Below, piece after piece: positions 8,972-17,786 of a stretch of 64,000 nucleotides of DNA. The notes under the pieces were generated by a model that did no database searches, had not been told where the DNA came from, and was given only the letters and a program-made list of their open reading frames with translations. Position 1 is the stretch's first letter; each line of letters opens with the position of its first letter. Made by a program: the position numbers and the translations under genes. Source of the DNA: ZC4RG30 sp040508085 (GTDB lineage Bacteria > Pseudomonadota > Gammaproteobacteria > Steroidobacterales > Steroidobacteraceae); contig JBEVNO010000051.1 of NCBI GenBank assembly GCA_040508085.1, forward strand, positions 1-64,000, in the 5' to 3' direction.

Positions 8972-11900
8972 ATGCAAAAGGATTTGCAAGCATGTTTGCG
9001 CGACAGCGTGCGCGCCGCCATCCACGGCCTTCTCTGCGCCGGTGCCTGCAGCGCCTTCGGCGCAGCCGCGCAGGCCGCAGAACCGCCGCCAGCTGATGAG
9101 GAACTGGAACAGGTGGTCGTCACCGGCTCACGCATCGCGTCCACCGGGTTCACCACGCCTACACCGGTGACTGTGCTCGGTGCCGATGAAATCGCCGCCA
9201 TGGGCATCACCAATATCGGTGCGGGTGCAAACCAGCTGCCGGCTTTCCGCGCCACCACCACTCCCACCACCAATGGCTGGGGCAGTTTCAACGTGGGCGC
9301 GCAGGTGGTGAACCTGCGCGGCCTGGGCGTCAACCGCAATCTCGTACTGGTCGATGGGCGCCGCTTTGCGCCAGTGACACGCGAGAGCACTGTCGACCTG
9401 AACCTGATCCCCTCTGGCCTGGTGGAGCGCCTGGATGTAGTGACAGGCGGTGCCTCGGCGGCATACGGCTCGGATGCCATAGCCGGCGCGGTGAACGTGA
9501 TCCTCAACAAGAACCTAACCGGCATCAAGGCGCAGCTGGATTACGGAGTGACCGAAGAGGGTGATGGCGAGAATTACCACGCGGCGTTGGCTGGCGGTGC
9601 GGCGTTCGCCGGTGGGCGGGGCCACTTCGTGCTGGGCGGTGAATATGCCAAGCAGGATGGCATCGGCGACTGCTTCACCCGCAGTTTCTGCCGGCCGGGC
9701 GCATCGGTGAACAACTCCGGAGCCGGCGCGGTTGCCGGCCAGCCGAACTTCGTGCTGGTGAATGGCAGCGGCGGCTTCCTTGCGAACTTCAACGGTGTAA
9801 TCAACGAGCTGAACAACAGCACCGCGGCTACGGCGGGAATCCGCAACTTGTTCGGCACCGGCGGCGTGACTTTCGATGATGCGGGCAACCCCGTCCCGTA
9901 CCGGCTGGGGCTGCCTGCTTCCGGCAGCACCGGTGCGGGTACCCAGACGGTGTCGAGCTTCACCACCGCGCAGCTGGAGGTGCCGGTCGAACGCTACGCC
10001 ACGTTCGCGCACGCCTACTTCAACTTCAACGACAGCCTGAAAGGCTTCCTCGAGGGTTCGTATGGGCACGTGGAGGGTTCCACGCTGCAGACCTACTACT
10101 TCGGCGCTCCCATCTCGATCTACCAGGACAACCCATTCGTGCCCGCCGCGGTACGGGCGCTGCTGCCACCGGCATCCGCCACACCGAGCCTGGTGCGGCC
10201 GGCGGCCAGCGCGTTCAATCTGGCCGTGCTCGGCCAGCGCCGCGGTGCCTCCAGCTCCGAAGCTGATACCTGGCGCGTGACCACCGGTCTCAACTGGTTC
10301 ATCAACGACAAGTGGAGTGCCGACGCCTACTACCAGTACGCCAACACCGACCGGCTGCAGCAGGTCGACAACAACCTGGTGGTTGGTGCGCAGCGCGTGA
10401 TCAACCGGCCGGGCAGCGGTGGCATCAGCAACGCTGGCTCCTTCGCTTACTGGGCCTGGGCCAATGATCCAGTCTACAACCCGGCCGATGCCGCGTTGCC
10501 TGCCGCGCAGCGACGCATAGTGTGCCGAGCCAGCATCAGCGCCGACGCGGCGCTGCGTGCAGCGGCGGCCGGCTGCGTGCCCTTCAACCCCTTCGGCCAG
10601 AACGCCAGCGAAGCGGCGCTCGACTTCGTGTACGGCACGCTGGTGGAGGACATCGCCATCTCGCAGCACGTGGTGGCGGGCAACGTCACGGGGCAGGTAG
10701 CGCAGCTATGGGCCGGGCCGCTGTCGATGGCGGCGGGCCTGGAGTTCAGGCGCGATGCTACGCGCGTGGTGCATGACGACCTGTCGAACCTGTTCGCGTA
10801 TTTCCAGAACTTCGGCGCGGACTACAACGGCGATCAGGACGCGTACGAGGGTTACCTCGAGGCCGAATTGCCGCTGGCGCGGGACATGCGCGGCGTCCAG
10901 GCGCTGAGTCTCAACGGCGCGGTGCGCCGCACGCGCTACGAGATATCCGGCTACGGTGGCTACAACCAGGCCGACGCCTCGAATTCCTTCGAGGCGACCA
11001 CCTGGAAGGTCGGCATGGTGTGGGAACCGGTCGACTGGGCGCGGCTGCGCTTCACCATTTCAAGAGACATACGCGCGCCGAACTTCTCCGAGCTGTTCCT
11101 GGCCAGTGCCAGCGCCTTCACTTCGGTGCAGAACCGCTTCCGCCCCGGCAATCCGTCGGAAAACCCCACGCTGCTCAATGGTGGCAATCCGCAACTGGGG
11201 CCTGAGACCGGCAAGACGAAGACCGTGGGCATAGTGCTGCAGCCGCCGTTCATTGAAGGCCTGAGCCTGTCACTGGACTACTACGACATCCAGGTGGACG
11301 ACTACATCGGCGGCCCGGGTGGGGCGCAGACCGTGGTGGACCGCTGCGCGCTGGACAACATCCAGCAGTTCTGCGATCTGATCACGCTCGGCGCGGGGCA
11401 AACGCTGGTGGAGGTAGCCGCCGCCAATGTGAACCTGCAGTGGCTCAAGAACCGCGGGCTGGACGCCGAAATCGCCTACCGCCTGCCGCTGTCACGCGTC
11501 AGTTCCCTTCCCGGCCGCTTCGATCTGCGCCTGCTGGCGAACCACGCACTGGAGAACTCCACCAACCTGTTTGGTGTCGTCACCGACCGCGTGGGCGAGA
11601 CCGGCGGCGTCGGCGCCGCCGACTGGGTGGCGACATTGATCACGGGTTATACGCACGAGCGCTACCAGGCGAACATCACCACGCGCTTCATCAGTGCCGG
11701 CAAGTTCAACGTGCTGTATACCGGGCCGGACAGTCCCGCATACGATCCGGCCCGCGCCAACTCGGTCAGCGACAATACGGTTGCCAGCGCGATCTACTTC
11801 AACCTGAATGGCAGCATGAACTTCGGCACCGGCGAGGACATCGAAATGTTCGCGCAGGTCAACAACCTGCTCGACCGGTCGCCACCGTTCGCGCCGCAGC

Positions 11901-11977
11901 TGGCCTATCCGACCAACCCGGTGTATTTCGACCAGATCGGCAGGACTTACCGTGTGGGGCTGCGCATGAAGTTCTGA
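8972..11977 (+). CDS. TonB-dependent outer membrane receptor
   Basis: A 1001-residue energy-coupled importer in the outer membrane. A signal peptide runs to about AAAQA (residue ~35). The plug domain follows and has the EQVVVTGSRI signature near its start, VNLRGLGVNRNLVLVDGRR, and the GGASAAYGSDAIAGAVNVIL segment that closes most plugs. The rest is beta-barrel with TonB-receptor landmarks such as ISRDIRAPNFSELF and GLRMKF with a terminal Phe. An AGGGGG Shine-Dalgarno lies about 6 nt before ATG 8972. This large 'oar-like/left-handed' type with VVVTGSRI is common in Xanthomonadales, Caulobacter and Steroidobacter relatives and often imports plant polymers or peptides. The ligand cannot be read from sequence; the GGT-like enzyme upstream makes a peptide or amide substrate possible, but that is a guess. 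Confidence 0.93.
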   Translation: MQKDLQACLRDSVRAAIHGLLCAGACSAFGAAAQAAEPPPADEELEQVVVTGSRIASTGFTTPTPVTVLGADEIAAMGITNIGAGANQLPAFRATTTPTTNGWGSFNVGAQVVNLRGLGVNRNLVLVDGRRFAPVTRESTVDLNLIPSGLVERLDVVTGGASAAYGSDAIAGAVNVILNKNLTGIKAQLDYGVTEEGDGENYHAALAGGAAFAGGRGHFVLGGEYAKQDGIGDCFTRSFCRPGASVNNSGAGAVAGQPNFVLVNGSGGFLANFNGVINELNNSTAATAGIRNLFGTGGVTFDDAGNPVPYRLGLPASGSTGAGTQTVSSFTTAQLEVPVERYATFAHAYFNFNDSLKGFLEGSYGHVEGSTLQTYYFGAPISIYQDNPFVPAAVRALLPPASATPSLVRPAASAFNLAVLGQRRGASSSEADTWRVTTGLNWFINDKWSADAYYQYANTDRLQQVDNNLVVGAQRVINRPGSGGISNAGSFAYWAWANDPVYNPADAALPAAQRRIVCRASISADAALRAAAAGCVPFNPFGQNASEAALDFVYGTLVEDIAISQHVVAGNVTGQVAQLWAGPLSMAAGLEFRRDATRVVHDDLSNLFAYFQNFGADYNGDQDAYEGYLEAELPLARDMRGVQALSLNGAVRRTRYEISGYGGYNQADASNSFEATTWKVGMVWEPVDWARLRFTISRDIRAPNFSELFLASASAFTSVQNRFRPGNPSENPTLLNGGNPQLGPETGKTKTVGIVLQPPFIEGLSLSLDYYDIQVDDYIGGPGGAQTVVDRCALDNIQQFCDLITLGAGQTLVEVAAANVNLQWLKNRGLDAEIAYRLPLSRVSSLPGRFDLRLLANHALENSTNLFGVVTDRVGETGGVGAADWVATLITGYTHERYQANITTRFISAGKFNVLYTGPDSPAYDPARANSVSDNTVASAIYFNLNGSMNFGTGEDIEMFAQVNNLLDRSPPFAPQLAYPTNPVYFDQIGRTYRVGLRMKF

Positions 11978-12066
11978 CCGCGGATGTGCCGCGACCCGGC
12001 CTGCGCCCGGGTTGGGTACACTGCGCCCATCAGACTGGACCGCCACAGTGAATGGGAGAGAAAGAA

Positions 12067-12303
12067 TTGGCTGATACGCTTCCTGATCGGCTGAGCGTTG
12101 ACCCGGCGAGCCCGTATTACGACGAGCAATTGCTGTCGCGCAATGTGGGCATCCGCTTCAACGGCACCGAGCGCACCAATGTCGAGGAATACTGTGTTTC
12201 CGAGGGCTGGATCCGCGCCACTGTAGGCAAAGGGCTGGATCGCCACGGCAAGCCGCTGACCATACTGCTCAAAGGCCCGGTGGAGCCTTTCTTCAAGGAC
12301 TGA
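12067..12303 (+). CDS. DUF3297 family small protein
   Basis: A 78-residue soluble protein of the DUF3297 family, widespread in Proteobacteria and without known function. It is recognised by the near-invariant run TLPDRLSVDPASPYYDE, then NVGIRFNGTE, NVEEYCVSEGWIR and LLKGPVEPFF. Relatives begin just before (S/T)DTLPDRL, which matches a TTG at 12067 preceded by GGGAGAG at 6-nt spacing. The alternative is ATG 12052, which adds MGEKE but leaves no good ribosome site. It lies alone between the receptor and a DUF2807 gene. No signal peptide or membrane segment is present. Confidence 0.85.
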   Translation: MADTLPDRLSVDPASPYYDEQLLSRNVGIRFNGTERTNVEEYCVSEGWIRATVGKGLDRHGKPLTILLKGPVEPFFKD

Positions 12304-12397
12304 ACCGGGGCGAGGGCGGGTTTTCCGTGCCTGCTGCATCCAGATGGCACCTGGGCAGCGTCTACTGGGTCAGTTAACCCGTCTTTTGGAGCAGTAC

Positions 12398-13090
12398 ATG
12401 AAACGCCTGACCCGAACCGTGTTCAGCACCCTGCTGTTGCCCGCCGCCGCATCGGCCGCCAGCAGGAATTACGAACTGCCGCGTTTCGAGGCAGTAAGCG
12501 TGGCTGCCGGCATCTCGGCCGACATCCACATGGGTGCATCCCAGAGCGTGGTGGCAGAGAGCAAGAGCGGAGATTTCGATGACCTGCGCGTCACGGTCGA
12601 GGGCAAGGTGCTGCGCATCGACCGCCCGCAGCGCGGGTGGTTCTCGTTCGGCGGCCAGCGTACCGCCTATCAGATACATGTCGTCACGCCGACGCTGCAT
12701 TCGCTGCGCGCTTCTTCGGGCGCCGATGCCAGGCTCGAGGGGGAAGTGGCCGGCGATTTCAGCGCCGAAGCTTCCTCCGGCGCTGACATAAGGGTGGCGC
12801 ATCTCAAGGGCGACAACGTGAAGCTCGAGGCCTCATCCAGTGGCGACATCACCATTGCCGGCAGCTGTGCCTCGCTGGCAGTGGCGGCTTCGAGCGGCGC
12901 CGACATCGAGGCTGCAGGCCTCCAATGCGCAAAGGTCACCGTGGATGCCTCCAGCGGCAGCGACATATCAGTCGCCGCGACCAGCAGCGTCGCTGGCAGT
13001 GCGTCCAGTGGCGCCGATGTGCGGGTGACCGGCGCGCCAGCTGTGGTCCAGGTGAGCCGCTCGGCAGGAGCGGATGTCCGCGTCAAGTAA
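12398..13090 (+). CDS. Secreted DUF2807 (head GIN domain / auto-transporter adhesin-like) protein
   Basis: The 230-residue product has a signal peptide (MKRLTRTVFSTLLLPAAASA). The mature part matches the DUF2807 fold, a small right-handed beta-helix found in exported or surface proteins. The start reads FEAVSVAAGISADIHMGASQ, the usual opening of the family ('F..I....v.v.i..g'). Most of the C-terminal half is a ladder of seven rungs built on the motif (A/S)SSGAD. ATG 12398 is chosen since it begins the signal peptide and has GGAG upstream. A 54-nt longer frame adds no signal sequence. Function is unknown; a passive structural or adhesive role is usual for the family. Confidence 0.85.
   Translation: MKRLTRTVFSTLLLPAAASAASRNYELPRFEAVSVAAGISADIHMGASQSVVAESKSGDFDDLRVTVEGKVLRIDRPQRGWFSFGGQRTAYQIHVVTPTLHSLRASSGADARLEGEVAGDFSAEASSGADIRVAHLKGDNVKLEASSSGDITIAGSCASLAVAASSGADIEAAGLQCAKVTVDASSGSDISVAATSSVAGSASSGADVRVTGAPAVVQVSRSAGADVRVK
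12710..13087 (+). repeat. Seven in-frame ASSGAD rungs in the DUF2807 gene
   Basis: Translated, the gene reads ASSGADARLEG, ASSGADIRVAH, ASSSGDITIAG, ASSGADIEAAG, ASSGSDISVAA, ASSGADVRVTG and a terminal RSAGADVRVK. The unit spacing is about 16-20 residues, as expected for beta-helix turns. The codons differ between units, so the repetition is selected at protein level rather than a recent DNA expansion. Confidence 0.8.
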
Positions 13091-13249
13091 GGTACACGCG
13101 GGGCCCGCCTGCCGCACCAACCTGCCGCGCCCGGAGAGGCTAGCCGTGCGATCTGGCCCGCGACCGTTGGCTCCGGACGGAGAGGGGGGCATGATCTCCC
13201 CGGTGGAAGGCCTCACACATTGCACAACGGGGTGCGCCGGGAGCGCGGC

Positions 13250-13972
13250 ATGAACCAGGCGGGCGGGCGCGGCGGCGCCGGCGGCTTCTCGTTTGCGTTC
13301 CAGCCGATCATTGATAGTGAAGCCCGTGGCGTGTTCGCCTACGAAGCTCTGGTGCGCGGTCAGCGCGGGGAATCAGCCGGCAGCGTACTGTCAGCCATCG
13401 AGGCCGGCGCATTGCACGCCTTCGACCGTGATGCACGACTCGTCGCGATCAACCTTGCCGGGCGGCTGGGTCTGTCCACGCTGCTGTCGCTGAACTTCAT
13501 GCCCGGCTCACTCTATTCGCTCCCCGACGCCATCGGCGCCATGCTGGAGGCGGCTGCGGCGGCGCGACTGCCCGCCCGCAGCCTGCTGCTGGAAGTGACC
13601 GAGGGCGAAATCATCAGCGATGTCAGCGCTTTCGCCGAACAGATCAACGCCTACCGCGAGCAGGGGCTGCGCCTGGCCATCGATGATTTCGGCGCGGGCT
13701 ATTCGGGCCTGAACATGCTGGCCGATTTCCAGCCGGATGTGGTCAAGCTGGACATGCGCCTGGTGCGCGGTATCGATGGCAACGGACCGCGGCAGGCCAT
13801 CGTGCGGGCCGTCATCCAGGCCTGCGATGACCTGGGAATCGAGGTCGTGGCCGAGGGCGTGGAGACAACAGAGGAGTTTCGCTGGTTCCAGCGCCGCGGC
13901 GTGCGCCTGTTCCAGGGCTACCTGTTCGGCCGCCCGGCGTTTGAGGCCCTGCCGGAGCCCGTCTGGCCCTGA
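13250..13972 (+). CDS. Stand-alone EAL-domain cyclic-di-GMP phosphodiesterase
   Basis: A 240-residue protein made of one EAL domain, which hydrolyses c-di-GMP to pGpG. Catalytic and metal-binding residues all appear: YEALVR (Glu32), Asn82 (LNFMPGS), Glu115 (EVTE), Asp145-Asp146 (IDDFGAGYS, loop 6), Lys166 (VKLD), Glu202/Glu205 (AEGVET) and Gln222 (FQGYLFGRP). It should therefore be active. No sensor, GGDEF, membrane or BLUF domain is present; a Gly-rich linker precedes the domain. The sequence most resembles the EAL half of BLUF-EAL (YcgF-type) proteins. ATG 13250 has GGGAG 6 nt upstream; TTG 13220 is an inferior alternative. It is not in an evident operon. Confidence 0.92.
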   Translation: MNQAGGRGGAGGFSFAFQPIIDSEARGVFAYEALVRGQRGESAGSVLSAIEAGALHAFDRDARLVAINLAGRLGLSTLLSLNFMPGSLYSLPDAIGAMLEAAAAARLPARSLLLEVTEGEIISDVSAFAEQINAYREQGLRLAIDDFGAGYSGLNMLADFQPDVVKLDMRLVRGIDGNGPRQAIVRAVIQACDDLGIEVVAEGVETTEEFRWFQRRGVRLFQGYLFGRPAFEALPEPVWP

Positions 13973-14074
13973 CTCCGGGCCTGCGGCGTTGACGCTGTAG
14001 GACGCGCGCCGATGAGCAAGCGTCCGGGACTCATCTAATCTGCAGTGAACGTCCCAGCCAACGCGGTCCACAGC

Positions 14075-14578
14075 ATGAATGCCGTTCCAAACCACAGACC
14101 TTCCTCACCGTTCTCCAAACTGGTGGCGACACTCGACTACCCGCTCTATGTGGTGACGACCACCGTGCAGGGCGAGCCATCCGGTTGCCTCATCGGTTTC
14201 GCCACGCAGTGCAGTATCCATCCACCACGTTTCCTCGCCTGCATTTCGAAAAAGAACCACACCTTCCAGCTGGCCCGCAAGGCGGCCGTGTTTGCGGTGC
14301 ATGTGGTGGCGGAGGAGAACAAGGCCATCGCCGAGCTGTTTGGCGGCGAGACCGGTGACCAGATCGACAAGTTTGCCCAGGTGCGCTGGCGCTATGTGGA
14401 TGGGGTGCCGGTGCTGGATGCCTGCAGCAGCTGGTTCACCGGCGCCGTGCTGGAGCAGGTGGACCTGGGCGATCATGTCGGCTTCCTGCTGGAACCGATC
14501 GATGTGGAAGCCGCCGGCAGTTCACAGCAGCTGACCTACCAGCAGGCGCGCGACATCGAGCCCGGGCACAGGCCCTAG
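14075..14578 (+). CDS. Flavin reductase-like (FMN-binding split barrel) protein
   Basis: About 167 residues with the flavin reductase fold that binds FMN and reduces it, or carries it, with NAD(P)H. Family features are LVATLDYPLYVVTT near the start, TQCSIHPPRFLACISKKNHTF (the loop contacting the flavin phosphate), AVFAVHVVAEEN, and the metal/flavin-pocket end GDHVGFLLEPIDVE. It is short for the family but covers the whole domain. Starts at ATG 14075 or GTG 14045 are both possible; neither has a clear Shine-Dalgarno. It converges on the lytic transglycosylase gene with 10 nt between stops, and no oxygenase partner is adjacent. Confidence 0.82.
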   Translation: MNAVPNHRPSSPFSKLVATLDYPLYVVTTTVQGEPSGCLIGFATQCSIHPPRFLACISKKNHTFQLARKAAVFAVHVVAEENKAIAELFGGETGDQIDKFAQVRWRYVDGVPVLDACSSWFTGAVLEQVDLGDHVGFLLEPIDVEAAGSSQQLTYQQARDIEPGHRP

Positions 14579-14588
14579 TCCGCCCCGG

Positions 14589-16049
14589 CTACTCGAACAC
14601 CTTGAGGATGGTCTGGTACTTCTCGACGTACCAGCGATTCTCGTTGTTGTACTTGGGAATCGACACTGGGCTCACTCCTAGGGGCGTCTCCCGCCAGAAG
14701 CACGGGCAGCTCACCGGCATGCCCGCGGTCTGCTGCCCCATGGGGCGCAGATCCTGCACTTCCAGCTTCATCCGCTTCATCACGTTGTAGAGCTTGGTGA
14801 CATTCCTGGGCCCGCCGTTGTAGGCAGCGACCGGAAAGATGCCAAGCACCTGCTTGTTGTTGCGATAGGGAACCCGGATGTCCGCGCGCATCTGCGCCAG
14901 TTCGATGTCGAACAGGCATATCGCCGCCTTCATGGCATTCAGCAGGTTGGTGGCGCCGCGCTCGAAGTCCGGATCGATCCGCGCCTCCCGGCACCGCCGT
15001 ACCACCAGTGCATAGGTGCCATTGCCGCGGCGGTTGGTGAACTGCATGGGGCCAATGGCCGCCGCGCTCGAGACACTGTAGCGATATGCCTCCTCGCGCT
15101 TCAGGCCGTACTGGCTCAGCACTTCGTTCACGGCGCCCTGCTGGTCGTTGCGGAAGTCGTTGTCGTCCATCTGCTCGATCACGGCGAGGGTGGTAAGCAC
15201 TTCAGCGGGTACTACATCGGCCAGGGATTCGCCGGGAAAGGCCACCGAGGGGGCCCGAGCTGCACGCAGTTCTTCAATTGCCTTGCGCGCAGTGGCCAGC
15301 AGGTACTCCTTGCCGCCTGCGACGAAATTCGCGTCCAGTGTATCTTCGGTGAATGGCAGGTACACGATGGGCTTGGCCGTCTCGGCAACGGCGCGCCAGC
15401 GCTTCTTGGCCAGCAGCGCGCTGTCGAATACCGGGAACTTGCGGCCATACACCTTCAGCTGCTCGCCGTCCTTCGCGAAGGCGAACATCAGCCGCTCGGC
15501 ACCGGTGCCTTTGACATGCCGGGCGTTGAAACCCGGAGTGCGCAGCGTGAATGCCAGCGGCTTGCCACCGGGCTTCCACTTGACCGGCGGGCGGGGAATC
15601 TCCACCTGCGCCACCGACCACTGCTTCTTCGACTCGCTCCACAATGCAAAGGCAACCGGCCGCCCGCGCAGGGTTTCGCGCTTGCCCTTGCCGGTGAAGA
15701 AATATTGCAGCTGGACATCGCGCAGCATCGTTTTCGCCTGGGAGACCAGATCGTTGATGACCTCGTGACGCTCGCCGCTGGCGGCCTCGACCACTGCCTC
15801 CGCGAGCTCCTCCACGGGCCCTGCATCCGCGGGCGGCTCCGATTCCGCCACGGCCAGTGGCACTTCGCCACCTTCCTCGCGCTCACCCATGCCGGCATCC
15901 AGCACCGGATCCGCAGCCGCAGGCGTTGATTCAAAAATGGCCTCGCCCTCATCTGTCGCCGTTCCCACGGTGGTACACGCGGTGCAGGACAGGAAAAAAC
16001 CGAGAATCAGCGCCTGGAGCGCGCCGCGTGAGCAGGCCGTTTTCATCAT
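14589..16049 (-). CDS. Lipoprotein with SLT (lytic transglycosylase) domain
   Basis: The 486-residue product begins MMKTACSRGALQ and has a lipoprotein-type signal (LILGFFLSCTAC). An acidic low-complexity linker follows (about residues 30-90). The C-terminal third is a goose-type lysozyme/SLT domain: catalytic Glu in TLAVIEQMDD, then SSAAAIGPMQF, where the usual text is GLMQ, and AAYNGGPRNV. Such enzymes cleave peptidoglycan between MurNAc and GlcNAc, leaving 1,6-anhydro ends. The middle region (about 100-300) has no family I recognise. Between the catalytic Glu and the GPMQF motif there is a longer insertion than in MltC/Slt70. A longer frame exists to 16310, but its N-terminus lacks any signal, so the ATGATG at 16049/16046 is used. 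It likely acts at the outer membrane. Confidence 0.82.
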   Translation of the reverse strand: MMKTACSRGALQALILGFFLSCTACTTVGTATDEGEAIFESTPAAADPVLDAGMGEREEGGEVPLAVAESEPPADAGPVEELAEAVVEAASGERHEVINDLVSQAKTMLRDVQLQYFFTGKGKRETLRGRPVAFALWSESKKQWSVAQVEIPRPPVKWKPGGKPLAFTLRTPGFNARHVKGTGAERLMFAFAKDGEQLKVYGRKFPVFDSALLAKKRWRAVAETAKPIVYLPFTEDTLDANFVAGGKEYLLATARKAIEELRAARAPSVAFPGESLADVVPAEVLTTLAVIEQMDDNDFRNDQQGAVNEVLSQYGLKREEAYRYSVSSAAAIGPMQFTNRRGNGTYALVVRRCREARIDPDFERGATNLLNAMKAAICLFDIELAQMRADIRVPYRNNKQVLGIFPVAAYNGGPRNVTKLYNVMKRMKLEVQDLRPMGQQTAGMPVSCPCFWRETPLGVSPVSIPKYNNENRWYVEKYQTILKVFE

Positions 16050-16303
16050 GTTTGGTGTCAAGGGATCCACTGTATGAAGTCTGGGGTGCATGCTACTTTG
16101 TGATGCGGCACGAAGGAACATAGGGCCGCCTGCCGAGTGTCTGCTCCTCGGCGTGAACCCAGTGTGAACCGCGCGTGTGCTGGGCGGCAACAAAGCCCTG
16201 GCAGTGGATTGCCGGTGGTTGCTGTCGGGCGGCATGGCCACACGCTGATGCGACCGTGACGGGGCCGGGTGGGCCTGCGGGCAGGCCGGAGGCATACTGG
16301 GAC

Positions 16304-17029
16304 ATGGCACAAGGAACCGTGAAGAAGCGCTACCGCCGGCATTCGCTGCCGGTGCGGATCATGCACTGGGTGAATGTGGTAACCCTGGCATTGATGCTGG
16401 GCAGCGGACTCCAGATCTTCAATGCCCACCCCTCCCTGTACTGGGGCAAGTCGTCCTATGACGGAACCGGAGCCTGGCTCAAGCTCGACCGCTTTCCGTC
16501 ATGGGTGACCCTGCCTTCCGAGCAATGGCTCAGCGCCGGGCGCCAATGGCACTTCTTCTTTGCGTGGGTACTGGTGATCAACGGGCTGGGCTATCTGGCT
16601 TATTCGTTCGCCAGCCGGCATTTCAGCAAGGATCTGGTGCCGGACAGCCGCCAGCTGCGTGGTATCGGCCAATCCATCCGTGACCACCTGCGGTTCAGGC
16701 ATCCGCAGGGCGTCGAGGCATTGCGCTACAACGTCTTGCAGAAGCTCAGCTACCTGTTCGTCATTTTCATGCTGCTGCCTTTCATGGTGCTGACTGGTCT
16801 TGCCATGTCCCCACGGCTGAATTCATTCCTGACCGGCTGGGTGGACCTGCTTGGCGGGCGCCAGTCCGCGCGCACGCTGCACTTCTGCGCCGCGGCATTG
16901 CTGGTGGCATTCGTGCTGGTGCATGTGTTCGAGGTAGTGGTCTCCGGTGTCTGGAACAACCTGCGCGCCATGATCACCGGACGCTACGATGTGGCCGAGA
17001 GCGCCGGGGAGCCACCGCGTGAGCAGTAG
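16304..17029 (+). CDS. Cytochrome b (b561-type) membrane subunit paired with a molybdoenzyme
   Basis: The 241-residue protein has four or five membrane helices and is a diheme cytochrome b of the Ni/Fe-hydrogenase b-type / formate dehydrogenase gamma superfamily. Haem-ligand histidines are visible in HSLPVRIMHWVN (helix 1), QWHFFFAWVLVINGLGY (helix 2), and the pair TLHFCAAALLVAFVLVHVFEV (last helix). It should carry electrons between the quinone pool and the periplasmic molybdenum subunit encoded next. ATG 16304 follows GGAGG (about 11 nt spacing) and begins just before RYRRHSLPVRI. The next gene overlaps it by 11 nt, so the two proteins are translated together and probably form one complex, much like SoxC/YedY-type sulfite or sulfoxide oxidoreductases with a b-type partner. 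Confidence 0.88.
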   Translation: MAQGTVKKRYRRHSLPVRIMHWVNVVTLALMLGSGLQIFNAHPSLYWGKSSYDGTGAWLKLDRFPSWVTLPSEQWLSAGRQWHFFFAWVLVINGLGYLAYSFASRHFSKDLVPDSRQLRGIGQSIRDHLRFRHPQGVEALRYNVLQKLSYLFVIFMLLPFMVLTGLAMSPRLNSFLTGWVDLLGGRQSARTLHFCAAALLVAFVLVHVFEVVVSGVWNNLRAMITGRYDVAESAGEPPREQ

Positions 17030-17786
17030 GCTGCGGCGACGCCACGCACTGCGCGGCCTGCTCGGCAGTGCCGTGGCCATGGCGCTTGCCGGCTGCGACC
17101 GGTTGTCGCACACCACATGGTTTCCACGGATGCTGGATGGCGCGCAGCACCTGAACCGCGGCGTGCACAAACTCCTCACCGGCCGCAACTCGATGGCACA
17201 GGAGTTCAGCGAGCAGGATCTGTCGCCCGATTTCCGCAGCAATGGCACTGCATACCCCGTGGGCGATGCCTATGCGCGGCTGGTCGAGTCCGGATTCACT
17301 GCCTGGCAACTGGAAGTGGACGGTCTGGTCGCGGCGCCACAGCGGCTGTCACTGGCGGCACTGCGGGCGCTGCCGAGCCGTACCCAGATCACGCGCCACG
17401 ACTGCGTGGAAGGCTGGAGTGCGATCGCCAAATGGAAGGGCGTGCCGCTGGCCGCGGTGCTGGCGCTGGCCCGGCCATTGCCAGAGGCGAAGTTCGTCGT
17501 ATTCCACTGCGCGGACGCCATGGGTGATGATGGCAAGCGTTACTACGAATCCATCGACATGGAGGATGCCTGGCATCCCCAGACCATCCTGGCCTACGAC
17601 ATGAATGACGCTGCGCTGCCCATCAAGAACGGCGCACCGCTGCGGGCGCGCGTCGAGCGGCAACTGGGATACAAACACGCCAAATACCTGATGCGGTTGG
17701 AATTGGCAGCGGACCTTGACGCATTCGGGGCGGGCAATGGCGGCTACTGGGAAGACCTGGGCTATTCCTGGTACGCCGGCATCTGA
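17019..17786 (+). CDS. Molybdopterin-dependent oxidoreductase (sulfite oxidase family) lipoprotein
   Basis: A 255-residue periplasmic protein with the oxidoreductase molybdopterin-binding fold. The conserved Mo-ligand Cys is Cys129 in RHDCVEGWSAIAKWKGVPL; the later segments YYESIDMEDAWHPQTILAYDMN and GAPLRARVERQLGYKHAKYL are typical of the family. The N-terminus RLRRRHALRGLLG plus LAGC gives an Arg-rich Tat-like signal ending in a lipobox, so it is probably folded with its cofactor in the cytoplasm, exported by Tat, and lipid-anchored. It starts at GTG 17019 with GGGGA upstream and overlaps the cytochrome b gene by 11 nt. Substrate is unknown; sulfoxide or methionine-sulfoxide reduction (as MsrP) or sulfite oxidation are the two main possibilities. 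It overlaps the convergent cbpM gene by 25 nt at the 3' ends. Confidence 0.88.
   Translation: MSSRLRRRHALRGLLGSAVAMALAGCDRLSHTTWFPRMLDGAQHLNRGVHKLLTGRNSMAQEFSEQDLSPDFRSNGTAYPVGDAYARLVESGFTAWQLEVDGLVAAPQRLSLAALRALPSRTQITRHDCVEGWSAIAKWKGVPLAAVLALARPLPEAKFVVFHCADAMGDDGKRYYESIDMEDAWHPQTILAYDMNDAALPIKNGAPLRARVERQLGYKHAKYLMRLELAADLDAFGAGNGGYWEDLGYSWYAGI

Noticed and set aside
12361..12385. Small hairpin GGGT-CAGTTA-ACCC followed by a few T, before the DUF2807 gene
   Set aside because: The stem is only 4 bp, so it is too weak to call a terminator.
13175..13204. GGAGA...TCTCC symmetrical stretch before the EAL gene, considered as a riboswitch (c-di-GMP) or hairpin
   Set aside because: A 5-bp stem with an 11-nt loop and no conserved GEMM-type core.
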